Shown: positions 1 through 6,624 of the stretch, one piece after another
Position numbering within the stretch: position 1 is the stretch's first letter
Layout of the letters: each line of letters starts with the position of its first letter
Assembly: GCA_013140415.1 (NCBI GenBank)
Contig: JABFSW010000057.1
Span: forward strand, 1-7,110
From: Nitrosarchaeum sp.
GTDB lineage: Archaea > Thermoproteota > Nitrososphaeria > Nitrososphaerales > Nitrosopumilaceae
Length of the DNA stretch: 7,110 bases
Direction: 5' to 3'
Notes under the pieces: model-generated
Told to the model about the DNA's origin: nothing
Databases searched by the model: none
What the model saw: the letters and a program-made list of their open reading frames with translations, nothing else
Made by a program: the position numbers and the translations under genes

Positions 1-1325
1 TTTTCTTTTTCTAATATTCTAGTGCAAAGTTTTATGGCATCATTCATAAAAGATAGTCCTGAGATTTCTATTCCTCCAACTCTTGATCTTGCTACTTGGT
101 CATATCTCTCATAATGATCTTTTACTATTCTAAAATTATTGTTAAAAGTATAAAACCCCCACTTGCCTTTTTTTGAGTTTACCTCATTTGCAGCTTCACC
201 AAGAGCTAATGCAAATTTCTTCATTTCATCAAATTTTAATCTCATACTACTACTGGTGTCTAAAATTATGGCCCATTCTTCTTCTATTTTTCTATTATGG
301 TCTTGGTCAAAAACCTGAATACTATTATTTTGAGCTGCAATTGCCTGAATTGCAGCCTGCATTTGCAATAATCCAATATCTTCAGGTGTTTCATCATCTC
401 TGATATTTGGAGACATCTTCATTTGGCTACTCATTTTTTTCAAAAACATATTTGTCGAATTTCTTAATCTTAAATATTCTCCAATATTTTCTGGAGCAAA
501 TTCAATCCTGTCAAAATTTAAATCATTAGTTAAACCTCTATATCTTTTTTGTGCCCTTGTCCTACGCTTTAATTGCTCAAACCACATATCGATAAAATTT
601 TGTACTTTTTTTTGTACCACTCCCTCTGAATTTATTATGATATCTTGCTGCCAATCTAACACTTTTTCTAGATGAAAATAATGATCAACATATGGAATCT
701 TCTCTTTAACTATGATGTTTTCATTATTATATAACAAATCTGCAATCTCAATTAATTTATCAGTATATTCAGAACCTAACTCTTGAATATCTTGTTTAAT
801 TTTACCTATATCTAAATTTTTAAAGTTGAATTTTTCATCAAATTTTTTTCTTGTATATTTTTGATTTCGCTCTTTCTGGTTTTCATTAATTATTTTAAAT
901 GTCTCATCAATTTTGCTCATTTCTTGAAAATATTCTGGAAAAGATTTTTCCAAAAAATTATTTACTCTGATGTCTTCTATATGTTCTATTACTTTATATG
1001 CTCTTTTTTCATTTTTTCCTTTAATCCAATTCTCATATTTGCTAAAATCTGTTACTTTGGCATGTCCTGCAGCATGACAAATACTTGCAAAAAATAAATT
1101 CCAAATTGTATCTTGTCCCGATTCGTAATCTGAAAAAACAATACCCTCATAGACATTTTTTCCATTTATTTCTCTTGGTAAAGGAAAATGTACTGTCATC
1201 CTTGGTAAATACTCTATTTTTGGAAAATTAATTCCGTCTAAAAAGAAGACATCGATATCCATTGGGTTTTTTTCACATATATCAAAAAAGATCTGATGAG
1301 ATACTTCTTCTACTGTTTCCTTCAT
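1..1325 (-). CDS. NorD/CbbO-like von Willebrand factor A domain protein (3' end beyond the left edge)
   Basis: An ATG at 1325 opens a reading frame of 441 codons with no stop before the window ends, so the C-terminus is missing. Seen in the sequence: an N-terminal helical region with an HAAGH motif at residues 84-88, then EDIRV (117-121) and FPEY (129-132). This spacing recalls the HAAAH ... EDxRVE ... FPG signature of NorD/CbbO proteins. A charged Lys/Glu-rich middle (about 140-260) follows. The VWA domain starts near residue 350, with the MIDAS metal-binding motif DTSSS at 356-360 (DxSxS intact) and a probable third MIDAS Ser near 425. The end of the VWA fold is cut off. There is no signal peptide or membrane segment, so the protein is probably cytosolic. 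The gene lies 11 nt after the AAA+ ATPase gene, as in norQD and cbbQO operons, where the VWA protein acts as substrate adaptor for the ATPase in activating a metalloenzyme. The target is unknown. CoxE-like VWA proteins are the main alternative. Confidence 0.85.
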   Translation of the reverse strand, partial: MKETVEEVSHQIFFDICEKNPMDIDVFFLDGINFPKIEYLPRMTVHFPLPREINGKNVYEGIVFSDYESGQDTIWNLFFASICHAAGHAKVTDFSKYENWIKGKNEKRAYKVIEHIEDIRVNNFLEKSFPEYFQEMSKIDETFKIINENQKERNQKYTRKKFDEKFNFKNLDIGKIKQDIQELGSEYTDKLIEIADLLYNNENIIVKEKIPYVDHYFHLEKVLDWQQDIIINSEGVVQKKVQNFIDMWFEQLKRRTRAQKRYRGLTNDLNFDRIEFAPENIGEYLRLRNSTNMFLKKMSSQMKMSPNIRDDETPEDIGLLQMQAAIQAIAAQNNSIQVFDQDHNRKIEEEWAIILDTSSSMRLKFDEMKKFALALGEAANEVNSKKGKWGFYTFNNNFRIVKDHYERYDQVARSRVGGIEISGLSFMNDAIKLCTRILEKE

Positions 1326-1328
1326 TTA

Positions 1329-1334
1329 ATCACC
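1329..1334 (-). promoter_or_regulatory. Ribosome binding site of the VWA gene
   Basis: On the minus strand GGTGAT lies in the 11-nt gap before the ATG at 1325, with 5 nt between GGTG and the start codon. It matches the GGTGATC part of the classical anti-Shine-Dalgarno complement. It fixes the start of the VWA gene and fits co-translation from the ATPase mRNA. Confidence 0.65.
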
Positions 1335-1336
1335 GT

Positions 1337-2353
1337 TTAACGACTTCGTTGTGCAATTTCGCTTTCAATGACTTTTTTAATTATTTGTCTTACCTCACCT
1401 TGTACCTCGGGGTCATCACTGGTCATTGGAACAAGTGTTTCATCTCCGCCTGTAGGAATATCTGCTCCGTCTGAACAAATCTTTGCCCAATTTATCAAAT
1501 CTCCTACAGATGGTCCATAAGGAAGATCACCACTTTTGTATTCTTGTCTTATCTTGGCCCCAATTTTTACAATTGTCTCTGCATCTTTTAGAGAAATTCC
1601 TCCTATTTCTGAGACCATCTTGAATTCTTTTTCATCAATATTGTCTCCGATACTCATATAATCAAAGTTCAACCAAACGCTCATTCTTCTTCTCATGGCA
1701 GCATTGATTGGTTTTGTACCTGCAAATTCCGATGATACAGGATTCATGCTAATTATCATATATGCATGCTTATGTCTATGGATAACTTCACTATCTTTTT
1801 CTGTAAGTACCATGTGTCCTCGTTGATCCAATAATGGGTTTAGCTTTGTTGCAACGTCTTGCTTCATCATGTTTGCCTCATCAAGATATAATATTCCGCC
1901 ATGTCTACACCAACTAGTAATTAATCCATCAATCCAGTTTTCTTTTCCCAATCCAATGTATCTTCCAAAAAGATCAAAGACAGATGTTGACAAACCACAA
2001 TTGATCTCCCACATTGGAAGCCCCGCTAACTCTGCGACAAGATATACGATGTGTGTTTTGCCTGTTCCACTAGGACCAATCAATGCACATTGCTTAAAAA
2101 ATTTTAGCGCCCTTCCAATTCTTTCCACATAATGCTCTCCATTATCGATATATGGGGGGGTCTCTTTCGGTATTCTTTCATTCATTTCTGGAGGAAATGA
2201 CATATCTGATGAGTCCATGTATTTTTTAAAATCATACATTTTTGATAGTTTGTGTGTGTCTTTTTTTATTTTGGATACTGATATTGACAGGTTTATCTTC
2301 TCTGAATTTATTTTTGAATGATTTATTGATGATATGATTTTATTGTACTCCAT
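1337..2353 (-). CDS. MoxR/NorQ/CbbQ-family AAA+ ATPase
   Basis: An AAA+ (AAA_5 type) ATPase of 338 aa from the preferred ATG. An in-frame GTG lies two codons upstream at 2359. Numbered from that GTG, motifs are Walker A GPSGTGKT at 95-102, Walker B ILYLDEAN at 156-163, sensor 1 Asn in SMNP near 206, and a triple Arg at 223-225 as arginine finger. The segments FGRYIG, DGLITSW, RHGGILYLDEAN and LLDQR closely follow the NorQ/CbbQ pattern. At the usual sensor 2 position (S-x-R in many MoxR proteins) the sequence reads GPSVGDL, so the Arg seems replaced by Gly. The first 45 or so residues are Lys/Ile/Ser-rich and look poorly structured; a later start at residue 41 is possible. These ATPases form hexamers that, with a VWA partner, remodel or load metal into a target enzyme. 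The partner gene is the next one downstream. The natural substrate cannot be read from this window. Confidence 0.92.
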   Translation of the reverse strand: MEYNKIISSINHSKINSEKINLSISVSKIKKDTHKLSKMYDFKKYMDSSDMSFPPEMNERIPKETPPYIDNGEHYVERIGRALKFFKQCALIGPSGTGKTHIVYLVAELAGLPMWEINCGLSTSVFDLFGRYIGLGKENWIDGLITSWCRHGGILYLDEANMMKQDVATKLNPLLDQRGHMVLTEKDSEVIHRHKHAYMIISMNPVSSEFAGTKPINAAMRRRMSVWLNFDYMSIGDNIDEKEFKMVSEIGGISLKDAETIVKIGAKIRQEYKSGDLPYGPSVGDLINWAKICSDGADIPTGGDETLVPMTSDDPEVQGEVRQIIKKVIESEIAQRSR

Positions 2354-2358
2354 GCGCA

Positions 2359-2362
2359 CACC
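2359..2362 (-). promoter_or_regulatory. Ribosome binding site deciding the start of the AAA+ ATPase
   Basis: On the minus strand GGTG is followed by 5 nt and then the ATG at 2353. This is the same motif and spacing as before the downstream VWA gene. It overlaps the alternative GTG codon at 2359, so it argues for the ATG as the true start. Confidence 0.5.
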
Positions 2363-2391
2363 ATTTGTATCATAATGTACTTAATGCTGTT

Positions 2392-2418
2392 ATGTGTGTG
2401 TTAATATTACATACACAT
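2392..2418. repeat. Imperfect inverted repeat, 10-bp arms
   Basis: Arms ATGTGTGTGT (2392-2401) and ACATACACAT (2409-2418) are reverse complements with one mismatch and are separated by the 7-bp AT-only spacer TAATATT. The repeat ends 6 bp before the ATG at 2425 and covers the likely core promoter of that gene. Symmetry and position fit a dimeric regulator's operator. A hairpin in a leader RNA is the alternative. Confidence 0.5.
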
Positions 2419-2424
2419 TGTTTA

Positions 2425-2952
2425 ATGAATTCTGAGACTACATTAATCAAATTGAACATACAAGTGAATCTGAACTCTATATCTATGAGTAAAAATGATC
2501 CAAAAAATACTGTATTTCACAAATATGATGTAGAGGCATCAATTGATGAGATTGACAATACCGAGTTACACTCTACTTTCAAGTATGGGTTTACTATTTT
2601 ATCAAACCCAAAAAATGTACATCTGTCCATTGAAGGTATAACCAAAACTATAGGAGATTCAAAAGAACGTGATGACATACTTACCAAAGATGAAAACGGT
2701 GTTCCAAAAATTCTCTCTGTAATCTATCAGGAATTATTTCCTACATTTTTCTTACTTTCAAAAAGCCTCAATGTATCTTGTCCTCCTATACAAATTGGTG
2801 GATTGGGAGCAGGTAGTATATCATCTGAAAATAATGAGATTGAAAATGTTACATCAATACAAGAAAACACATCTACTCCGGAAGTTGTAAGACAGGAATT
2901 AATTGATCCGTTAGAATTAGAAACTCCAGACATCATCTCGCCTAACTTGTAA
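2425..2952 (+). CDS. Possible SecB-like chaperone family protein, 175 aa
   Basis: The family assignment is tentative and rests on pattern, not on a motif. From the ATG at 2425, residues 7-20 form a strictly alternating hydrophobic/polar strand (IKLNIQVNLNSIS), resembling SecB's first strand. Further strands lie near 32-41, 49-59 and 64-77 (VHLSIEGITKTIG). After an acidic linker and GVPK, a long helix runs about 94-115 (ILSVIYQELFPTFFLLSKSL) and leads to CPP at 119-121. This parallels the SecB segment with Phe-Pro in the helix and a Pro-containing loop. The tail from about 126 is Gly/Ser/Glu-rich and looks disordered; SecB also has a flexible acidic tail. There is no signal peptide, so it is probably cytosolic. 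An in-frame ATG at 2365 would push the start into the promoter region, and an ATG at 2485 would cut off the first strand, so 2425 is preferred. The pilin-like genes follow at once on the same strand, suggesting a role in their export. Confidence 0.8.
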   Translation: MNSETTLIKLNIQVNLNSISMSKNDPKNTVFHKYDVEASIDEIDNTELHSTFKYGFTILSNPKNVHLSIEGITKTIGDSKERDDILTKDENGVPKILSVIYQELFPTFFLLSKSLNVSCPPIQIGGLGAGSISSENNEIENVTSIQENTSTPEVVRQELIDPLELETPDIISPNL

Positions 2953-3007
2953 TTATAATTTCTTACATACTATCAATAATAGCACAAACATGGGTAAATT
3001 TTGATAA
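2953..3007 (+). promoter_or_regulatory. Short intergenic region before the pilin-like genes, possible promoter
   Basis: This is an AT-rich spacer of 55 bp. TAAATTTT at 2995-3002 (running into the gene's first possible start) could be a TATA box for transcription beginning near 3025, which would suit the later TTG start at 3047. An ATG at 2990 is in the downstream frame but meets a stop after four codons. No clear terminator is visible, so read-through from the upstream gene is possible. Confidence 0.25.
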
Positions 3008-3499
3008 TTGCCCAAAACACATCTCAGAAATAATAAACAATATCATTTGATCAATAGACGTGCACTTGCAAATGTTGTGACTAGTGCCATAATTTTGTCT
3101 GCAGTGAGTATCATGGGAGCAATGATGCTTGGGTGGTCAAATAGTAGCTTGGCTACACAAAAACAAGAAATTGAGGAAGTGTATTCTACACAAACAAACA
3201 AAATAAATGAAGATCTTATTTTTGATAATGTTTGGTTCTCTACTACCTGTCCTGGAAATTGTGTTAATGTTACAATGTCTAATGTCGGAACATTGGGGCT
3301 AAATGTAACTGAAATGAAATTTATTGATGGCATAACTTTGGCGGAATTACAAATTTTTAGTTATACTGATGCTGGAATGGTTCCATCTAGTTCTTTTTCA
3401 ACTAATGCAACATATACATGGTCATCTGGAGCCGACATTGACATTGTTGTATTTACCGGAAGAGGAAACCAATTCACTACCAATGTGATAGCCCCATGA
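3008..3499 (+). CDS. Small type IV pilin-like / FlaF-FlaG-like secreted protein
   Basis: This 163-aa frame starts with TTG at 3008; a second TTG at 3047 would give a 150-aa protein. Residues 17-20 read RRAL, followed by a hydrophobic helix (about 20-43, ANVVTSAIILSAVSIMGAMM). This is the archaeal class III signal peptide pattern, with prepilin peptidase cutting expected between Ala19 and Leu20. The TTG at 3047 would leave a 6-residue leader, MINRRA, matching the 6-residue leader of the next gene. After the helix come a short polar segment (about 45-70) and a small all-beta domain (71-163) with a C-x3-C pair (Cys81/Cys85) and several N-glycosylation sequons (Asn45, 87, 99, 133). Segment order and motifs (NxGxxxL near 92, GRG at 151-153) match the first 150 residues of the downstream adhesin. 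Its stop overlaps the next start. Role (inference): minor pilin or assembly partner of that adhesin. The subfamily is uncertain. Confidence 0.82.
   Translation: MPKTHLRNNKQYHLINRRALANVVTSAIILSAVSIMGAMMLGWSNSSLATQKQEIEEVYSTQTNKINEDLIFDNVWFSTTCPGNCVNVTMSNVGTLGLNVTEMKFIDGITLAELQIFSYTDAGMVPSSSFSTNATYTWSSGADIDIVVFTGRGNQFTTNVIAP
3485..3489 (+). promoter_or_regulatory. Weak ribosome binding site and ATGA start-stop overlap for the adhesin gene
   Basis: GTGAT lies 6 nt before the ATG at 3496, inside the end of the small pilin gene. The ATG itself overlaps the upstream TGA as ATGA (3496-3499). This supports the chosen start and implies translational coupling of the two genes. Confidence 0.4.
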
Positions 3500-6400
3500 G
3501 AAAACATAGTGGTTTAAGTACGGTGGTTGGAACTGTTTTTCTTGTTGCAGTAGTTGTTTCTTCGCTTTCTTATGTTACATATAGTATGAATGTAATGGGA
3601 AATCTTTCTGAATCGTTAATAACAGAAGAAAAAAGACAAAAAGACAAACAAGGTGAGGAATTTGAAATAACTTCAGTGAATATGAACTCTGCAAATAAAT
3701 TGGATGGAGTTGTTACAAACACCGGTCAAGTTCCTTTAGAAATAAAATCTCTTTGGATCGAGGAGGTTGGCACACCTAATTCTGTTAAAAAATTTGATAT
3801 TGGAACAACAATTGCTCCTGGTGACCAACTAAATCTGATTAATAATGTAGATTTTGATATGAGTGTCACTAAAGGCTATGCTCTAAAAATGATTTCTGGT
3901 CGGGGAGATGTACAAACATTTTATGTAAATTATGTTGGCTCTAATAGTTTCTATCTGAATAGTTATACTATTCCTAAAACAATTTCAACCGAATTTGATA
4001 CCACTGTCATAATGACAGTGATAAATAATTCCACTAATAATGCCCCCATTCTAAATTTGACACCAGTAATAGCTGTTGATGTAAGTACTTGCACTCCTAG
4101 TTGCACTGCAACTTATGTATCTGGACCTACTCCATCTTCTTATCCAAGTCTTAGACAAGGAGAGACTGCAACTTTTTCATGGGTGTATACAGTTACTGGT
4201 GATGATGCTAATCAAATTACATTTACCACCTCTCTTCTAAATGGGGTTGCAGCAAACCAAGCAGCTGCTACCGTTGAGGTCAGAGATGTTGTATCTGCAA
4301 CTGAATCTGGAACTGCGTTAACATCTACAGGTCTTCAATCAAATTCCATAGACTCATCTATACTGCTCTTTCATGCAGAAACTGATCGAACACCTTCAAC
4401 CTCATACCAAATGTTCTCTGCCACTGCTGATGCAGGGGCTAATGGTTTAAAGATAGATCTGGATACTACAACTCCCAACTTTTTTACATATAATGCAAGT
4501 AATCCAATAAATATTCCAGCTGGTAGCTGGACTGCATCACATCGTTTCCAAAGTGAGGCAATGCCAACTAGCTTAAAAGGTGAAGGTGAAGATATGATAT
4601 TTCATTTTAATGCAAATGAAGTAAATCCAGACAACTCTGAAGGAACTGCCAACGCAGATCTTGAAGGTTGTGGTGCTAATACATTTACACAGCGAATTCT
4701 TGCCGGAACTGATGATGCAGAAGAAGTTGTTTCAAATGGTGCAATAGATCGTACCGGCAGCGATTTGGAAATGGCGTATGATGGATCTACCATTCAAATG
4801 GTTGGGCTACGTTTTACTGGTGTAACTATTCCACAAGGCTCAATAATACAAAGCGTATACATTCAATTTACAACTGATGAATCTCAGACAGGTAACACAG
4901 TAAATGTAAGAATTCATGGTGAGGCATCTGATGATGCTGCTGCAATAAGTACTACTGCCTTTGATATATCTGGTAGAACTAATACTGCCGCTAGTGTAAC
5001 TTGGTCGGCAATATCTAGTTGGAGTACAGTTCCAGAATCTGGTGCTAATCAAAAGACTCCAGATATTAAAACAATTGTTCAAGAAATTGTAAATAGGGGA
5101 GGTTGGACTAGCGGCAATGATATTCTTATAAAAATTGAGAATAACGGCAGTACTGCAAGTACTAGAAGAACTGCAGAATCGTTTGAGGGTGGTTCAACTC
5201 TTGCTCCTGAACTGCAAATAATATATTCTCCATCATCTGGATATGGGGAACCTCCGACATACGATAGTACCGCAGGACCACATACATCAGGGACATATCG
5301 TTTTGATGGAGTCAATGACTGTTTTAGAAGCATGAATATTCTAAGTTCATCTGATAGCAATGATATTGCAACATCCCCCGATGATACTACATTATGGTTC
5401 AAAACTTTTACTACTGTAGGTGCAACTGAACAACGTCTTGTATCATGGGAAGGTTCTGGCACTTGTCCTAGTTGTGATTATTACAAAATAGCTTTGGAAG
5501 CTACTACTGGAAAGGTTGTGTTTGAATATAATATGGATTTAGGTGTCTCTGATACTGTTACATGTAAAAGTACAAGCAGATATGATGATGGTCAATGGTA
5601 TCACCTAGTTGCTGTAAGACCTGAACACGCAACAAACGACACTTGTAATTTGTATATTACTAGACTTGATGGTACTGATGCTGAAACAATATCTGGTGGT
5701 AGTGGAGACACTGGATCAAGCTCTGTTGATGCTGATGGCAGGTGGTATATTGGTAGTAATGGTGCAGAAAATGGCAATTTTTTCAATGGGTGGATAGATG
5801 ATGTAATCCATTGGGGGGATACTGGAGAAGTTTTAGATACTACTGAAGCTGATGACCTGTCTCATGTAAATTATGGTTCTGGATCTCATAGATTGAGTTT
5901 TTACACTGACATATCAGATCAAGATGGAGTGAATCTGTCAAATCTTGTTAGTGTAATTAATGCCACCATACCATTTTATGATCCAAAAGGAGATACTACT
6001 GATAATCTAGATTCCACTTACGGTACATACAACTACACAAGTGCTCTTGGCGCTGTAACTATATCTGCAACTCAGAGATTGAATTATACTATAAGCTATG
6101 TGCCTTCAACAAGTACGTGGAAGAACTTGGAGCTTGATATGAAAATAGATGATCAGGATATGACACCAACGACAAGTCTTTTGCAAGTACCTACACCAAA
6201 TGAACCATTTCCATCATATTGGGTATATGACAAGTCTAACAAATTGCTTGTTCCGATATACAACATCGGTCCATATGGTAGCTGGTTTGTATACCAAGGA
6301 ACAAGAGCAGTATTTGATAGCCCTACTGGTACCACTTCTTATGCTGCAATCATTTGCTCTGTCAACATGACATCAGCAGATTACTGTACTTCTTCTACCA

Positions 6401-6624
6401 GTTTTATAGTATCAGAGCATCGGGATAGTATCTTCATTCCAGTGGGTGCAGTGGCAAACGTCTATTTTTATGAAGTGCAAGATAGACCTGACGCTAATAA
6501 TTCAGGTGGTAATCTAATACCTGCTGGAGAATACGACATGTATGTGTTCATTGACGGATATGATGAAACTGGAGCTAAATTTCTTAGACAACTGGAAATG
6601 GGACGAGTTAGAGTACAAGATTAA
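3496..6624 (+). CDS. Giant pilin-anchored surface adhesin with LamG-like and nested beta-sandwich domains, 1042 aa
   Basis: The N-terminus is a class III (prepilin-type) signal: MRKHSG then LSTVVGTVFLVAVVV, with cleavage expected after Gly6 and a membrane/filament helix at 7-31. Then come a polar helix (about 36-55), a small beta domain like that of the upstream pilin (55-150), and a second beta domain (about 160-262) with Cys199/Cys203. A region from 262 leads to MIFHFNANEVNPDNS (367-381), which looks like the first strand of a LamG/concanavalin-type fold. Residues about 398-578 are a distinct beta-sandwich (GTDDAEE, VGLRFTGVTIPQG, HGEASDDAA, TPDIKTIVQEIVNR, AESFEGG) of a type I know from bacterial surface proteins. 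The LamG fold resumes at about 596 (GTYRFDGVND ... QWYHLVAVR ... GRWYIGSN ... FNGWIDDV, to about 790). The C-terminal beta domain is unrecognised. Ten cysteines and about a dozen N-x-S/T sites fit an extracellular glycoprotein. Role (inference): attachment to a glycan or surface. Length far exceeds ordinary pilins. Confidence 0.88.
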   Translation: MRKHSGLSTVVGTVFLVAVVVSSLSYVTYSMNVMGNLSESLITEEKRQKDKQGEEFEITSVNMNSANKLDGVVTNTGQVPLEIKSLWIEEVGTPNSVKKFDIGTTIAPGDQLNLINNVDFDMSVTKGYALKMISGRGDVQTFYVNYVGSNSFYLNSYTIPKTISTEFDTTVIMTVINNSTNNAPILNLTPVIAVDVSTCTPSCTATYVSGPTPSSYPSLRQGETATFSWVYTVTGDDANQITFTTSLLNGVAANQAAATVEVRDVVSATESGTALTSTGLQSNSIDSSILLFHAETDRTPSTSYQMFSATADAGANGLKIDLDTTTPNFFTYNASNPINIPAGSWTASHRFQSEAMPTSLKGEGEDMIFHFNANEVNPDNSEGTANADLEGCGANTFTQRILAGTDDAEEVVSNGAIDRTGSDLEMAYDGSTIQMVGLRFTGVTIPQGSIIQSVYIQFTTDESQTGNTVNVRIHGEASDDAAAISTTAFDISGRTNTAASVTWSAISSWSTVPESGANQKTPDIKTIVQEIVNRGGWTSGNDILIKIENNGSTASTRRTAESFEGGSTLAPELQIIYSPSSGYGEPPTYDSTAGPHTSGTYRFDGVNDCFRSMNILSSSDSNDIATSPDDTTLWFKTFTTVGATEQRLVSWEGSGTCPSCDYYKIALEATTGKVVFEYNMDLGVSDTVTCKSTSRYDDGQWYHLVAVRPEHATNDTCNLYITRLDGTDAETISGGSGDTGSSSVDADGRWYIGSNGAENGNFFNGWIDDVIHWGDTGEVLDTTEADDLSHVNYGSGSHRLSFYTDISDQDGVNLSNLVSVINATIPFYDPKGDTTDNLDSTYGTYNYTSALGAVTISATQRLNYTISYVPSTSTWKNLELDMKIDDQDMTPTTSLLQVPTPNEPFPSYWVYDKSNKLLVPIYNIGPYGSWFVYQGTRAVFDSPTGTTSYAAIICSVNMTSADYCTSSTSFIVSEHRDSIFIPVGAVANVYFYEVQDRPDANNSGGNLIPAGEYDMYVFIDGYDETGAKFLRQLEMGRVRVQD

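Larger units (their letters stand above)
2354..2424. promoter_or_regulatory. Divergent promoter region between the AAA+/VWA operon and the SecB-like gene
   Basis: These 71 bp must carry the promoters of both directions. AT-rich stretches that could act as TATA boxes are ATTAAGTA on the minus strand (2379-2386), about 25-33 nt before the ATPase start, and TTAATATT on the plus strand (2401-2408), about 20 nt before the ATG at 2425. Neither is a strong match, so the individual boxes are tentative. The region also contains the inverted repeat at 2392-2418. Confidence 0.45.

Noticed and set aside
173..1474. Three plus-strand open frames of 70-78 codons (173-403, 861-1097, 1262-1474)
   Set aside because: All are antisense to the VWA and ATPase genes, are rich in Phe/Tyr/Leu as expected for the complement of AT-rich coding DNA, and show no motif.
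1869..2132. 87-codon open frame on the plus strand
   Set aside because: It lies antisense inside the AAA+ ATPase gene across its Walker motifs; the minus-strand frame has clear family motifs and this one has none.
2365..2424. Upstream extension of the SecB-like gene from an ATG at 2365
   Set aside because: It would place the start 11 bp from the divergent ATPase gene and run through the inverted repeat, leaving no room for promoters; the added residues match nothing.
2990..3004. ATG at 2990 in frame with the small pilin gene
   Set aside because: It meets TGA after four codons and TAA directly after, so it cannot start the pilin; a regulatory mini-ORF is possible but unsupported.
2727..3333. 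Minus-strand open frames at 2727-2936 and 3043-3333
   Set aside because: They are shadows of the SecB-like and small pilin genes, with no domain features or supporting start signals.
3496..3600. Bacterial Sec or lipoprotein signal peptide for the adhesin
   Set aside because: There is no lipobox Cys and no signal peptidase I site after the helix; the short charged leader ending in Gly before the helix fits a class III prepilin signal better.
5079..5462. 127-codon minus-strand open frame, plus shorter ones at 4602-4793, 4840-5082, 5601-5786 and 6153-6335
   Set aside because: They are antisense to the adhesin gene, whose frame has recognisable domains throughout; compositions look like complements of Thr/Ser-rich coding sequence.
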